Positions 1-5,430 of a DNA stretch of 5,430 nt are shown one piece after another. The stretch is from Desulfatitalea sp. Its GTDB lineage: Bacteria; Desulfobacterota; Desulfobacteria; Desulfobacterales; Desulfosarcinaceae. Each line of letters opens with the position of its first letter. Positions within the stretch are counted from its first letter, which is position 1. Below the pieces are notes generated by a model. The model searched no databases. It saw only the letters and a list, made by a program, of their open reading frames with translations, and had not been told where the DNA came from. The stretch covers positions 1-5,430 of the forward strand of contig JABDRH010000365.1 in NCBI GenBank assembly GCA_013041835.1, in the 5' to 3' direction. Made by a program: the position numbers and the translations under genes.

Positions 1-697
1 GTTTGTACTCATCCTTGACTTCCTGTTTGGTCATTCGCAAATCGCGCTCATACTGCCAACGCTGGAATGCATAGTCCACACCTGCCAATACGATCAGGAC
101 CACGCAGGTAAAGTATCCCATTTTCAATGCGACGCCGCCAATAAAGGTCAGCACGTTCCAGGTGGTTAAATGGACCAGCGCCGGGATTTGGTCTACCTCG
201 GCGCGCAGGACGCCATAGGCTATTGTGCCGATGATGGCCACTTTTATTAAAGATTTGATGAGTTCAATCAGCCCGCGCAAGGAAAAAAGACGCTTCATGC
301 CGCTTATGGGGTTGAGCTTCGAAAACTTGGGCTGGAAAACTTCTCCGGTCAGCATAAAACCGACCTGGCTCACATTGCCGATAATGCCGGCCAGGGCCAC
401 CGTGACGAGCATCGGCGAAAGGAGCAAGACGGTGTTTTGAAACAGATAGACCATCATGGCATGGGCGCTTTCGATGCCCATCTGGTGATGATTCACCTGC
501 TGGAGCACGGAGCGGGTGATCATCACGAGTTGCCCGAACATCCAGCTACCGGCAAAGTAAAATACCGTTAGGGCGCTAAGCAGCACCAGCACGGAAGGGA
601 TTTCCCGGCTTTTCGCCACCTGGCCCTTGCGCCGCGCCTCCTGGCGCTTCTTAGGGGTTGCCGGTTCTGTTTTTTCCTGGTCGCTGCCTTCGGCCAC
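1..697 (-). CDS. flhB: Flagellar export gate/switch protein FlhB, N-terminal part (3' end beyond window)
   Basis: FlhB is the inner-membrane export gate subunit of the flagellar type III apparatus. Its cytoplasmic domain switches substrate specificity from rod/hook to filament proteins. 232 codons are visible. The basic N-terminus carries the family signature around residues 8-32 (EKTEPATPKKRQEARRKGQV). Hydrophobic segments lie near residues 34-56, 87-110, 146-165 and 185-208. The conserved loop with GNVSQVGF (107-114) and KLNPISGMKR (127-136) is present. The visible end, MTKQEVKDEYK (222-232), is the conserved start of the cytoplasmic linker. The NPTH self-cleavage site would lie further on, outside the window, so its integrity cannot be judged. 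I chose the GTG at 695-697 as start because AGGAG lies 6 bases upstream and the protein then begins at the normal family position. The gene follows fliR after 12 bases. Identity is near certain; only the start codon is a little open. Confidence 0.97.
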   Translation of the reverse strand, partial: MAEGSDQEKTEPATPKKRQEARRKGQVAKSREIPSVLVLLSALTVFYFAGSWMFGQLVMITRSVLQQVNHHQMGIESAHAMMVYLFQNTVLLLSPMLVTVALAGIIGNVSQVGFMLTGEVFQPKFSKLNPISGMKRLFSLRGLIELIKSLIKVAIIGTIAYGVLRAEVDQIPALVHLTTWNVLTFIGGVALKMGYFTCVVLIVLAGVDYAFQRWQYERDLRMTKQEVKDEYK

Positions 698-703
698 AAT
701 CGT

Positions 704-708
704 CTCCT
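704..708 (-). promoter_or_regulatory. Ribosome binding site of flhB (AGGAG) that fixes its GTG start
   Basis: AGGAG on the minus strand lies 6 bases before the GTG at 695-697 and just after the fliR stop (710-712). No in-frame ATG gives a full FlhB N-terminus here: the next methionine is around residue 53, inside the first membrane segment. The GTG is therefore the best start. An in-frame ATT directly precedes the GTG but is an unlikely start. Confidence 0.8.
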
Positions 709-709
709 G

Positions 710-1489
710 TTAGTGAAACAACCGGATCATTTCAATGATGGTACGCCCCAGGTCTTTGAAGGCGTCGCTGAGAAATGGCTTGATGTAAGGCAGTGAAAAA
801 CCTAGAAAAGTCAATCCGAGAATGATCTGCAGCGGCATGGCCACGATGAAGATCTGCATCTGGGGTACCGTGCGGGCGGTAAGCCCCAGGGCCGTCTGGG
901 TGAGCAACATGGCCACGATGATCGGGGCGCTCACTTTAACCGCCACGACGAACATGTTGCCCCCCATACGCACGATGATGTCGAACAAACGCCCATCAAA
1001 GGCCACACCCATGGGCGGAATCAATTCAAAGGCGTCCACCAGCGCCTTGATGAAGTAGTAATGGGCGTTGATGGAGAAAAAAATCATCAGAGCAAAAAGG
1101 TTCAAAAACTGCGAGAGAATGGGAATCTGCAAACTGGAGGCGGGATCGACCACATTGGCGATGGCAAAGCCCATCTGGAAACCGGCGATCTGGCCGGCCA
1201 ATTGGACGGCGGAAAAGAGCAACTGCACGGTAAGTCCGATGATCAACCCCACGGCGGCCTCGCCAGCGATGCCCAGGGCCAGGGCGAAGGGGTGCGCCAC
1301 CAATGAAAAGGCCGGCAGATCAAGCTGCGGCAGCAACATGATACTCACCGCCACGGCCAGCCCGGCTTTGAGCGTCATCGGGACATTGCGCGCTTCCAGA
1401 AACGGGACCGAAAAGACAATTGCCCCCACCCGAACGAGGATGAAGATAAAGTTCTGGAAGTTGTCAAGGGGCAGGTCAAGAATCAGCAT
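710..1489 (-). CDS. fliR: Flagellar export gate protein FliR
   Basis: FliR is a polytopic inner-membrane protein that combines with five FliP and four FliQ copies to form the core of the flagellar type III export gate. The protein is 259 residues, the usual family length, and is hydrophobic throughout with about six membrane-associated segments. Signatures seen: VFSVPFLEARNVP (25-37); GEAAVGLIIGLTVQLLFSAV (76-95), followed by QLAGQIAGFQMGFAIANVVD (96-115); and RTVPQMQIFIVAMPLQIILG (206-225) near the C-terminus. The ATG at 1487-1489 is the first possible start, because an in-frame TAA lies six codons upstream. The start has no clear Shine-Dalgarno sequence, unlike most of its neighbours, and follows fliQ after 22 bases. 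It is followed by flhB, whose product FlhB wraps around the FliPQR core in known structures. No truncation or frameshift is seen. Confidence 0.97.
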   Translation of the reverse strand: MLILDLPLDNFQNFIFILVRVGAIVFSVPFLEARNVPMTLKAGLAVAVSIMLLPQLDLPAFSLVAHPFALALGIAGEAAVGLIIGLTVQLLFSAVQLAGQIAGFQMGFAIANVVDPASSLQIPILSQFLNLFALMIFFSINAHYYFIKALVDAFELIPPMGVAFDGRLFDIIVRMGGNMFVVAVKVSAPIIVAMLLTQTALGLTARTVPQMQIFIVAMPLQIILGLTFLGFSLPYIKPFLSDAFKDLGRTIIEMIRLFH

Positions 1490-1511
1490 TTGAGTATGAT
1501 TCGCTTATGCG

Positions 1512-1781
1512 CTAATGCAGATACATCGGCAGATTAATGAACATATTACGCGCAAAATCGGTGATGATGCGCAGCATCCAGGGGAAAAAGATCAGCAGGG
1601 CGCAGGCTACGCCCAGCATCTTGGGCACGAAGACCAGTGTCATTTCATTGATCTGTGTGGCGGCCTGGAACATGCTCACCAGGATGCCCACCGTCAGCCC
1701 TACCGCCAACATGGGACCGGCTAATAAGAGCGCTGTTTTGATGGCCTGCAAAAAGTAGCTGGTGACAAATTCAGGTGTCAT
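1512..1781 (-). CDS. fliQ: Flagellar export gate protein FliQ
   Basis: FliQ is the small two-helix membrane subunit of the flagellar export gate; in known structures four copies pack against the FliP5-FliR1 core. At 89 residues it has the standard length. Two hydrophobic hairpin segments lie at about 12-36 and 50-75. The loop between them carries the family hallmark ATQINEMTLVFVPK (41-54), in which QINE and the proline-lysine pair are strongly conserved. The ATG start has a near-ideal ribosome binding site, AAGGAG at 1787-1792 on this strand, 5 bases upstream. It follows fliP after 12 bases and precedes fliR by 22, in the canonical P-Q-R order. Homologues in virulence type III systems (SctS) look similar, but the purely flagellar surroundings settle the assignment. 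Confidence 0.97.
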   Translation of the reverse strand: MTPEFVTSYFLQAIKTALLLAGPMLAVGLTVGILVSMFQAATQINEMTLVFVPKMLGVACALLIFFPWMLRIITDFARNMFINLPMYLH

Positions 1782-1793
1782 TTCTTCTCCTTG

Positions 1794-2579
1794 TTATATG
1801 ACAAAACTCTTGGCCAACGATCCTACGATCAAATACCATCCATCGGTCAGTACAAAGATCATCAATTTGAACGGCAGCGACACCATGACCGGCGGCAGCA
1901 TCATCATACCCATGGACAAAAGTACGCTGGCCACCACCATGTCGATGATGAGAAACGGGATGTAGAGCATGAAGCCGATTTGAAAGGCGGTTTTCAATTC
2001 GCTGATGATAAAGGCCGGAATCAAAACGGTAATGGGCAGGTCATCGATGGTTTTGGGACGCGGCAGCTTGGCGATTTCCACCATGAGCGTCAGGTCTTTT
2101 TCCCGTGTCTGACGGGTCATGAAGGTGCGGATGGGCGCCGCGGCTTTTTCAAGGGCTTGCCCGGCGGTCAACTGCTCGTTCAAATAGGGCTGCAGCGCCT
2201 CAACGTTCACTTTCTGCCATATCGGCGTCATGATGAAAAAGGTCAAAAACAGGGCCAACCCAACGATAATCTGATTGGGCGGCAGTTGGTTGGAGCCGAT
2301 GGCTTGGCGCAACAGGGAAAGGACGATGGCGATGCGGGTAAAGCAAGTGACCATGATGAGAATGGAGGGTGCCAGTGAGAGCACCGTCATCAACAAGAAG
2401 ATCTGCAGCACCACGCTTACCTTGCCGGGTGTCGCCTCCCGGCCCAGATCCAAACGAAACAGCGAATCGCCCGAGTCCTGGGCCTGGGCCGGGGCCGGGA
2501 CGCAAAGGCACAACGCCAACAACGCACCGAGCAGGACCACCGCGACGGCATTGCGCCTGACAGCTCGCATCATATTCAT
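1794..2579 (-). CDS. fliP: Flagellar export gate protein FliP
   Basis: FliP forms the pentameric core of the flagellar type III export gate in the inner membrane. The 261-residue protein starts with a cleavable signal peptide, as is usual for FliP: a basic n-region (R5, R8, R9), a hydrophobic stretch at about 11-27, and likely cleavage after A31 (APA) or A33 (AQA). The mature part shows the family signatures TRIAIVLSLLRQAIGSNQLP (81-100), PNQIIVGLALFLTFFIMTPI (101-120), and LPITVLIPAFIISELKTAFQ (181-200), then IGFMLYIPFLIIDMVVASVL (201-220) and MGMMMLPPVMVSLPFKLM (223-240). Four hydrophobic segments follow the signal peptide. The first ATG (2577-2579) overlaps the fliO stop as ATGA and has GGAAGG 6 bases upstream (2586-2591). 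Met3 and Met4 are possible alternatives that would change only the n-region. The coding DNA at the cleavage site is a hexamer repeat (see separate entry). Confidence 0.97.
   Translation of the reverse strand: MNMMRAVRRNAVAVVLLGALLALCLCVPAPAQAQDSGDSLFRLDLGREATPGKVSVVLQIFLLMTVLSLAPSILIMVTCFTRIAIVLSLLRQAIGSNQLPPNQIIVGLALFLTFFIMTPIWQKVNVEALQPYLNEQLTAGQALEKAAAPIRTFMTRQTREKDLTLMVEIAKLPRPKTIDDLPITVLIPAFIISELKTAFQIGFMLYIPFLIIDMVVASVLLSMGMMMLPPVMVSLPFKLMIFVLTDGWYLIVGSLAKSFVI
2477..2499 (-). repeat. Hexamer-like repeat at the FliP signal peptide cleavage site
   Basis: On the coding strand, CCGGCC occurs twice in a row, followed by CAGGCC and then CAGG. This encodes Pro-Ala, Pro-Ala, Gln-Ala, Gln (residues 28-34) at the predicted signal peptidase site. 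It is a short, imperfect run with a 6-base period and 100% GC apart from two A positions. It stays in frame because the unit length is a multiple of three. Whether it varies between strains cannot be seen here. Confidence 0.6.
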
Positions 2580-2977
2580 CTGATCCCTTCCTGATTCCCG
2601 GTTTGGGACTGCGTCAGTTTCATTGGCCGTAGCAGACGCTGCAGTTGTTCGGCGAATTTTCCGCCGCTTTTGGCCGTTTCTTGTTCATCCAACCCGGCAA
2701 GCAACTCGGGGTCGTCGATGCGCGTGAGCAGGTTGACCTGCTCGCTGCCCACACCCAGCACCAGCACCGTTCCGGGCACCTGGACCACCGCAATGGACTT
2801 TTTGGGTCCCAGGTAGTGATGGCCCAGCATTTTGACCCATCGGCCGCCGCCCCGGCCGGGCTGGGCGATAAAGGATCGCCTGCTCCAACGGTGGATTCCC
2901 CAGAGCACCGCCAGAACGGCCGCCAGAGAGAGAAACATTTTCACCGCGGCCATGGTGACATCGGGTGCGCCGGTCAT
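2576..2977 (-). CDS. fliO: Flagellar export gate assembly protein FliO
   Basis: FliO is a small bitopic inner-membrane protein that helps FliP assemble into the export gate; it is the least conserved protein of the set. The 133 residues show one hydrophobic segment at about 8-27, then a basic stop-transfer patch (HRWSRR, 29-34) that places the rest in the cytoplasm. The conserved part is LGPKKSIAVVQVPGTVLVLG (56-75), followed by VGSEQVNLLTRI (76-87). This is the FliO/YscJ-like 'processing of a ligand by sheet' pattern seen in the family. The C-terminal third is charged and probably flexible. The ATG overlaps the fliN stop by four bases (ATGA, 2974-2977), with TTGGAG 8 bases upstream, which suggests coupled translation. 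The gene ends in a second ATGA overlap with fliP. Assignment rests on both sequence pattern and position between fliN and fliP. Confidence 0.92.
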   Translation of the reverse strand: MTGAPDVTMAAVKMFLSLAAVLAVLWGIHRWSRRSFIAQPGRGGGRWVKMLGHHYLGPKKSIAVVQVPGTVLVLGVGSEQVNLLTRIDDPELLAGLDEQETAKSGGKFAEQLQRLLRPMKLTQSQTGNQEGIR

Positions 2978-3378
2978 TTGAGTTTCTCCAAACGTTCCAC
3001 CGGACTGATCACCTCGGTGAGGCGTATGCCGTATTTATCGTTCATCACCACCACGTCCCCCTTGGCGATAAGTCGGTTATTTGCAAGAATTTCAAGTGTT
3101 TCACCGGCACGCTTGGTCAGCTCGATGACCGATCCCTGGCCCAGCTTCAACAGGTCTTGGATCAGCATCTTGGTTCGGCCCAGCTCGACGGAGATTTCCA
3201 GTGGGATATCTAAAATGAAGTCGAGATTGGCCGGCCGCTGACCGTCCGCCTGGTTTTTCAAATCGGAAAAGGCAAAGCGTTCATTCTCCGCGGGGACGGT
3301 AGGACCGGGTTGAATCGAATCAGGGGAAATCTCCTTGACGATACCTGGGGCATCCTGTGGTTTTTCAGACTCGGCCAT
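2974..3378 (-). CDS. fliN: Flagellar motor switch protein FliN
   Basis: FliN forms the lower part of the C-ring, together with FliM, at the cytoplasmic face of the motor. It helps switch rotation direction and docks the FliH-FliI export ATPase complex. The protein has 134 residues, typical of short FliN and not of the long FliY with CheC-like domain. Residues 1-48 are polar, proline- and acid-rich and probably disordered. Residues 50-127 are a single SpoA domain with the signatures NLDFILDIPLEISVELGRTK (51-70), LLKLGQGSVIELTKRAGETL (76-95) and NRLIAKGDVVVMNDKYGIRL (101-120). The ATG (3376-3378) has AAGGAG at 3390-3395, embedded in the last codons of fliM, with an 11-base gap that is slightly long. 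Only 6 bases separate it from fliM; its stop overlaps the fliO start. Confidence 0.97.
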   Translation of the reverse strand: MAESEKPQDAPGIVKEISPDSIQPGPTVPAENERFAFSDLKNQADGQRPANLDFILDIPLEISVELGRTKMLIQDLLKLGQGSVIELTKRAGETLEILANNRLIAKGDVVVMNDKYGIRLTEVISPVERLEKLK

Positions 3379-3384
3379 AGCTGC

Positions 3385-4368
3385 TTAATCTCCTTCATCT
3401 TTGGTAATCAGTTCCGTAATCTGCACGGCGCGATTGCCCTTGAGCGAGCCAGGCATGCCCAGATATTTCGGTGTTCCTTCCACCTTGAGCACAACCGCAT
3501 CTTGGGGGCCTGTATTTATTTTGAGGATATCGTTGGGCTCCAATTCAAGCACCCGGCCGATCGTGGAAACGGTGCGGCCCAACTCAGCCACCAGGTTCAC
3601 CCGGGTGTCCCGCAGCAGGATCGACAATTGGGCCCGGAAAGCGTGGGCGCGGTCCTTTTCGCGCAGGTAGCGCGAACTGAGCTTGTCCTTGACCGGCTCG
3701 AGCATCAGAAAAGGCGTGCAAACGTGAATATTGCCTGAAAACTCTTCCCCGGCCACCGAAAAGACAAAAATCAGGACCAGGTCGCCCGGACTGACCAGAT
3801 TGACGAACTCTGGCTTGGTTTCGGTCTTTTTCTGCACCACGCTGACCTCGTAAGCCACATGCCAGGCGCGCTGAAGTTCTTCGAGCACGGAATTGTAGAA
3901 TTTGGACAGCATGCGCTGCTCGATCTGGGTGAACTCGCGCACTTTCGGCAACGGCCGCCCCACGCCGCCGAACATGCTGTCGATGAGGGCAAAACAAAGA
4001 TTGGGCTCCACGGCCAGCAGAGCCGAACCAATCAGCGGCTCCATGGAAAAGATGCTAAAGCCGGTGGGATTTGAAAAGGCGTGCAGAAACTCGCCGAATT
4101 TAACGATCTCCTTGGAGACTTGCTTGACTTCGATGGCACGCTGCAAGGAGCTGGTGAGCCCCACGTTGAGCAGGTTGACGAACTTGTCATACACCTCGTC
4201 CAGCGCATCGAACTGGTCCCGCAGCATGAGGCTTTGGGAAGTGAGGTCATAGGAACGCGCTTCGGCCTTGGCCGCCGGTTGCACTTCCTCCTCGACATCG
4301 ACCTCGCCGCTGTCCATGGCGTTGAGCAATGCATCGATTTCTTCCTGCGATAGTATCTGTTCGGCCAT
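3385..4368 (-). CDS. fliM: Flagellar motor switch protein FliM
   Basis: FliM is the C-ring protein that binds phosphorylated CheY and couples it to FliG, setting rotation direction. It has 327 residues, the normal length. The N-terminal CheY-binding motif ILSQEEIDALLN (5-16) is intact and followed by an acidic linker (20-36). The middle CheC-like domain spans about 45-225 and contains the FliG-contact motif FGGVG (133-137). The C-terminal SpoA domain, which pairs with FliN, covers about 248-322, including NLVAELGRTVSTIGRVLELE (258-277). Compared with the enterobacterial form as I recall it, the loop after GGxG lacks two residues (KVREFT instead of KVEGREFT), and the usual FAR after the first helix is FVN (62-64 region). 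These look like lineage variation, not damage. The ATG at 4366-4368 has only a weak site (GGGA, 6 bases upstream). It follows fliL after 11 bases. Confidence 0.97.
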   Translation of the reverse strand: MAEQILSQEEIDALLNAMDSGEVDVEEEVQPAAKAEARSYDLTSQSLMLRDQFDALDEVYDKFVNLLNVGLTSSLQRAIEVKQVSKEIVKFGEFLHAFSNPTGFSIFSMEPLIGSALLAVEPNLCFALIDSMFGGVGRPLPKVREFTQIEQRMLSKFYNSVLEELQRAWHVAYEVSVVQKKTETKPEFVNLVSPGDLVLIFVFSVAGEEFSGNIHVCTPFLMLEPVKDKLSSRYLREKDRAHAFRAQLSILLRDTRVNLVAELGRTVSTIGRVLELEPNDILKINTGPQDAVVLKVEGTPKYLGMPGSLKGNRAVQITELITKDEGD

Positions 4369-4379
4369 CGGTGATCCCG

Positions 4380-4856
4380 CTATTGCACGACGAATTCAGT
4401 AAAGTAGATCGTGTTGACCGTTCCCTTTCGCAAGATGGCGTTCATCTTGGCGATCAACTCGTCGCGCAAGGCCATCTTGCCTTCCGTGGTGCTGATTTCG
4501 GAATACTGTTTGGAAGGCAGCACCATGAGGATGGTGTTCTGAAGCTGCGGCATGCGGGTCTGAATTTCCTCGAGCACCTCGGGCGCACTCAATTCCAGCT
4601 CCATGGTGACACGCAAATAGCGCTTGCCCCCCTGATCGGCCAGGTTGACGATGAGCGTGTCCATCTTGTAGATAGGCCCCATGGCAGCGGCTTCTTCCTC
4701 GGCCTGCTCCTCATCCTCTTCGCCCGTTTCATTCTGCGCTTGCATCTGTACGATGGTGGTGTTCATCTTCTGCCACATGAAAAAGAAGGCACCGCCCATC
4801 ATGGCCATCATCAGTATGATGACGCCGACAATGATGATCACTATTTTGGTGGACAT
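4380..4856 (-). CDS. fliL: Flagellar basal body-associated (stator accessory) protein FliL
   Basis: FliL is a single-span inner-membrane protein whose periplasmic domain forms rings around or beside the MotAB stator and supports torque. It has 158 residues. One transmembrane helix lies at about 5-28 (rich in I, V, M and F), followed by a periplasmic linker that is strongly acidic at 46-55 (EEDEEQAEEE), then the conserved FliL domain at 59-158. Signatures: GPIYKMDTLIVNLADQGGKR (60-79), YLRVTMELEL (80-89), and the C-terminal RDELIAKMNAIL (131-142) with IYFTEFVVQ (150-158), which ends at the usual family position. The ATG at 4854-4856 has GGAGG 6 bases upstream. It lies 111 bases downstream of motB, the largest gap in the window, and 11 bases before fliM, so it could be the first gene of its own transcript or be read through from motB. 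Confidence 0.97.
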   Translation of the reverse strand: MSTKIVIIIVGVIILMMAMMGGAFFFMWQKMNTTIVQMQAQNETGEEDEEQAEEEAAAMGPIYKMDTLIVNLADQGGKRYLRVTMELELSAPEVLEEIQTRMPQLQNTILMVLPSKQYSEISTTEGKMALRDELIAKMNAILRKGTVNTIYFTEFVVQ

Positions 4857-4862
4857 CCTATT

Positions 4863-4867
4863 CCTCC
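4863..4867 (-). promoter_or_regulatory. Ribosome binding site of fliL (GGAGG)
   Basis: GGAGG on the minus strand, 6 bases before the fliL ATG, is among the strongest sites in the window. It directly follows a 10-base palindrome (CGATCGATCG, 4867-4876), so folding or dimer pairing there could partly mask it. That effect is inference only. Confidence 0.8.
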
Positions 4868-4886
4868 GATCGATCGTCTACCGGAA

Positions 4887-4899
4887 CCCGCCATGCGGG
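4887..4899 (-). other. Short GC-rich inverted repeat in the fliL leader
   Basis: On the minus strand, CCCGC-ATG-GCGGG forms a perfect 5-base-pair stem with a 3-base loop, preceded by seven T (4900-4906). In the fliL direction the T run comes before the stem, and on the plus strand the stem is followed by A, so it is not a standard intrinsic terminator on either strand. It may be a leader structure of the fliL mRNA or part of a promoter/operator. The ATG in the loop is not in a useful reading context. Confidence 0.45.
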
Positions 4900-4926
4900 A
4901 AAAAAACTTAAGGTTCAAAGTTTCAA

Positions 4927-4942
4927 TGACTTCGAAAAGTCA
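4927..4942 (-). other. Hairpin with UUCG loop just after motB
   Basis: On the minus strand, TGACTT-TTCG-AAGTCA is a perfect 6-base-pair inverted repeat with a TTCG tetraloop, starting 25 bases after the motB stop codon. UUCG loops are often found in stable RNA hairpins, although the closing pair here is U-A and not the most stable C-G. What follows (TTGAAACTTTG) is only loosely T-rich, so as a terminator it would be weak; on the plus strand it is followed by GTTTTC. It could attenuate read-through or protect the 3' end of the motB message. No function is proven by the sequence. Confidence 0.5.
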
Positions 4943-4967
4943 GTTTTCACCACACAGGAATATAGCA

Positions 4968-5430
4968 TTATCTAACACGAACAGGTTCGTGTCCTTCGTT
5001 GTGCTTCACATTCACGTCCATGACCAACGGTTGCCCCAAGATAATCTCCACCCGCCGGTTCCGGGCACGGTTGCCTGGCGTATCATTAGGCGCTCTGGGC
5101 CGGGATGCGCCATACCCTGCCGCCGACAGCCGGGTCGGCGCAATGCCGCCTTGTTGGATGAAAAACGCCACCACGCTGACGGCTCTGGCCGCGGAAAGCT
5201 CCCAATTGCTCGCAAAGCGCCGGGAGCGAATGGGCCGGTCGTCTGTGTGGCCGACCACGCGGATGTGACGATTGAGCGGCTTGATGGCACGACTGATCTG
5301 TTCCAGCATCGCCAGGCCCTCTCCGGTGAGTTGGGCGCGTGCCGATGGGAACAGCAGCGCCTCGTCAAGGGTGAGTTGGATCCCCTGGGGCGTGTAGCGT
5401 GCCTCCAGCCCCTGTTGATCGGCAAGGATC
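4968..5430 (-). CDS. motB: Flagellar stator protein MotB, C-terminal OmpA-like part (5' end beyond window)
   Basis: MotB pairs with MotA as the ion-driven stator and anchors it to the cell wall by a periplasmic OmpA-like domain. The window shows the last 153 codons, open up to the edge (first whole codon at 5429-5427). The transmembrane helix and the proton-binding aspartate near the N-terminus are outside, so ion specificity cannot be read. Numbering from the first visible residue, LTLDEALLFPSARAQL (19-34) is the MotB/OmpA entry strand. The peptidoglycan-binding signatures are GHTDDRPI (60-67), NWELSAARA (75-83), GYGASRPRAPNDTP (105-118) and NRARNRRVEIIL (120-131). About 22 mostly polar residues follow the domain. 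GHTDDRPI...NWELSAAR is more like MotB than Pal or generic OmpA, and the neighbour fliL supports the stator role. A MotD/second-stator paralogue cannot be excluded without the N-terminus. The next gene begins 111 bases later. Confidence 0.93.
   Translation of the reverse strand, partial: ILADQQGLEARYTPQGIQLTLDEALLFPSARAQLTGEGLAMLEQISRAIKPLNRHIRVVGHTDDRPIRSRRFASNWELSAARAVSVVAFFIQQGGIAPTRLSAAGYGASRPRAPNDTPGNRARNRRVEIILGQPLVMDVNVKHNEGHEPVRVR

Noticed and set aside
1791..2378. A 195-codon plus-strand open frame, rich in His, Asp and Gly, opposite fliP
   Set aside because: It lies antisense to a gene with clear FliP signatures. Its odd composition mirrors the reverse complement of hydrophobic and Met-rich codons, and it has no recognisable domain.
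2500..2511. A lipoprotein signal in FliP (cysteines at 24 and 26 in the hydrophobic region)
   Set aside because: The residues before each cysteine (LAL-C, LCL-C) do not fit a lipobox, which needs a small residue just before Cys. A normal AxA cleavage site follows.
2645..3241. A 198-codon plus-strand open frame opposite fliO and fliN
   Set aside because: It crosses two well-supported minus-strand genes, shows no family resemblance, and is explained by the GC-rich wobble positions of those genes.
4887..4906. Stem plus homopolymer read as an intrinsic terminator
   Set aside because: The seven-base T run lies before the stem on the transcribed strand, and the plus strand has A after the stem. 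Neither orientation gives stem followed by U.
4885..4911. A possible flagellar sigma-28 promoter for fliL (TTAAGTTT as -35-like element, GGCGGGTT after 11 bases)
   Set aside because: The -35-like part fits the enterobacterial consensus TAAAGTTT well (7 of 8), but the -10-like part matches GCCGATAA at only 3 of 8 positions. No convincing sigma-54 (GG-N10-GC) or sigma-70 pair was found in the gap either.
5012..5425. A 137-codon minus-strand open frame in the motB region, Arg- and Trp-rich
   Set aside because: The neighbouring frame encodes the conserved OmpA-like domain with all peptidoglycan-binding motifs. This one is its frame-shifted shadow.
1..5430. A virulence-type or otherwise novel secretion system in place of a flagellum
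   Set aside because: FliM, FliL and MotB are motor-specific, and the gene order and motifs are standard flagellar. There are no extra or unrecognised genes in the cluster.

Overview
The window is a continuous, single-direction (minus strand) flagellar gene cluster. In transcription order it reads: motB 3' part, fliL, fliM, fliN, fliO, fliP, fliQ, fliR, flhB 5' part. All seven complete genes are of normal family length with intact signature motifs, and both end genes are cut only by the window edges. No RNA gene, mobile element, CRISPR array, pseudogene or accessory gene was seen, and the plus strand appears to carry no real gene.

Layout by coordinate: flhB partial (1-697), fliR (710-1489), fliQ (1512-1781), fliP (1794-2579), fliO (2576-2977), fliN (2974-3378), fliM (3385-4368), fliL (4380-4856), motB partial (4968-5430). 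From fliL to flhB the genes are separated by at most 22 bases, and two junctions (fliN/fliO and fliO/fliP) are 4-base ATGA overlaps, so this block is very likely one co-translated operon. The only real non-coding stretch is the 111 bases between motB and fliL. It holds two short inverted repeats and the fliL ribosome binding site.

The genes build three connected parts of the flagellar base. MotB and FliL belong to the torque-generating stator: MotB anchors it to peptidoglycan and FliL is its accessory membrane protein. FliM and FliN form the rotor switch (C-ring); FliM keeps the N-terminal motif that binds phosphorylated CheY, so a chemotaxis-responsive motor is expected. FliO, FliP, FliQ, FliR and FlhB form the membrane export gate of the flagellar type III secretion apparatus, with FliO assisting FliP assembly.

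The organism is a motile Gram-negative bacterium with moderately high GC. motB directly upstream of fliL-fliMNOPQR-flhB, a short FliN rather than a long FliY, and strong Shine-Dalgarno sequences fit a deltaproteobacterial lineage (Desulfobacterota and relatives). They fit less well with enterobacteria, where motB lies elsewhere, or Bacillota. This assignment is inference from gene order and general protein character. No undescribed system was found. The points worth a second look are small: the motB-fliL gap, a shortened loop beside the GGxG motif of FliM, the missing ribosome binding site of fliR, and a hexamer repeat in the fliP signal peptide.
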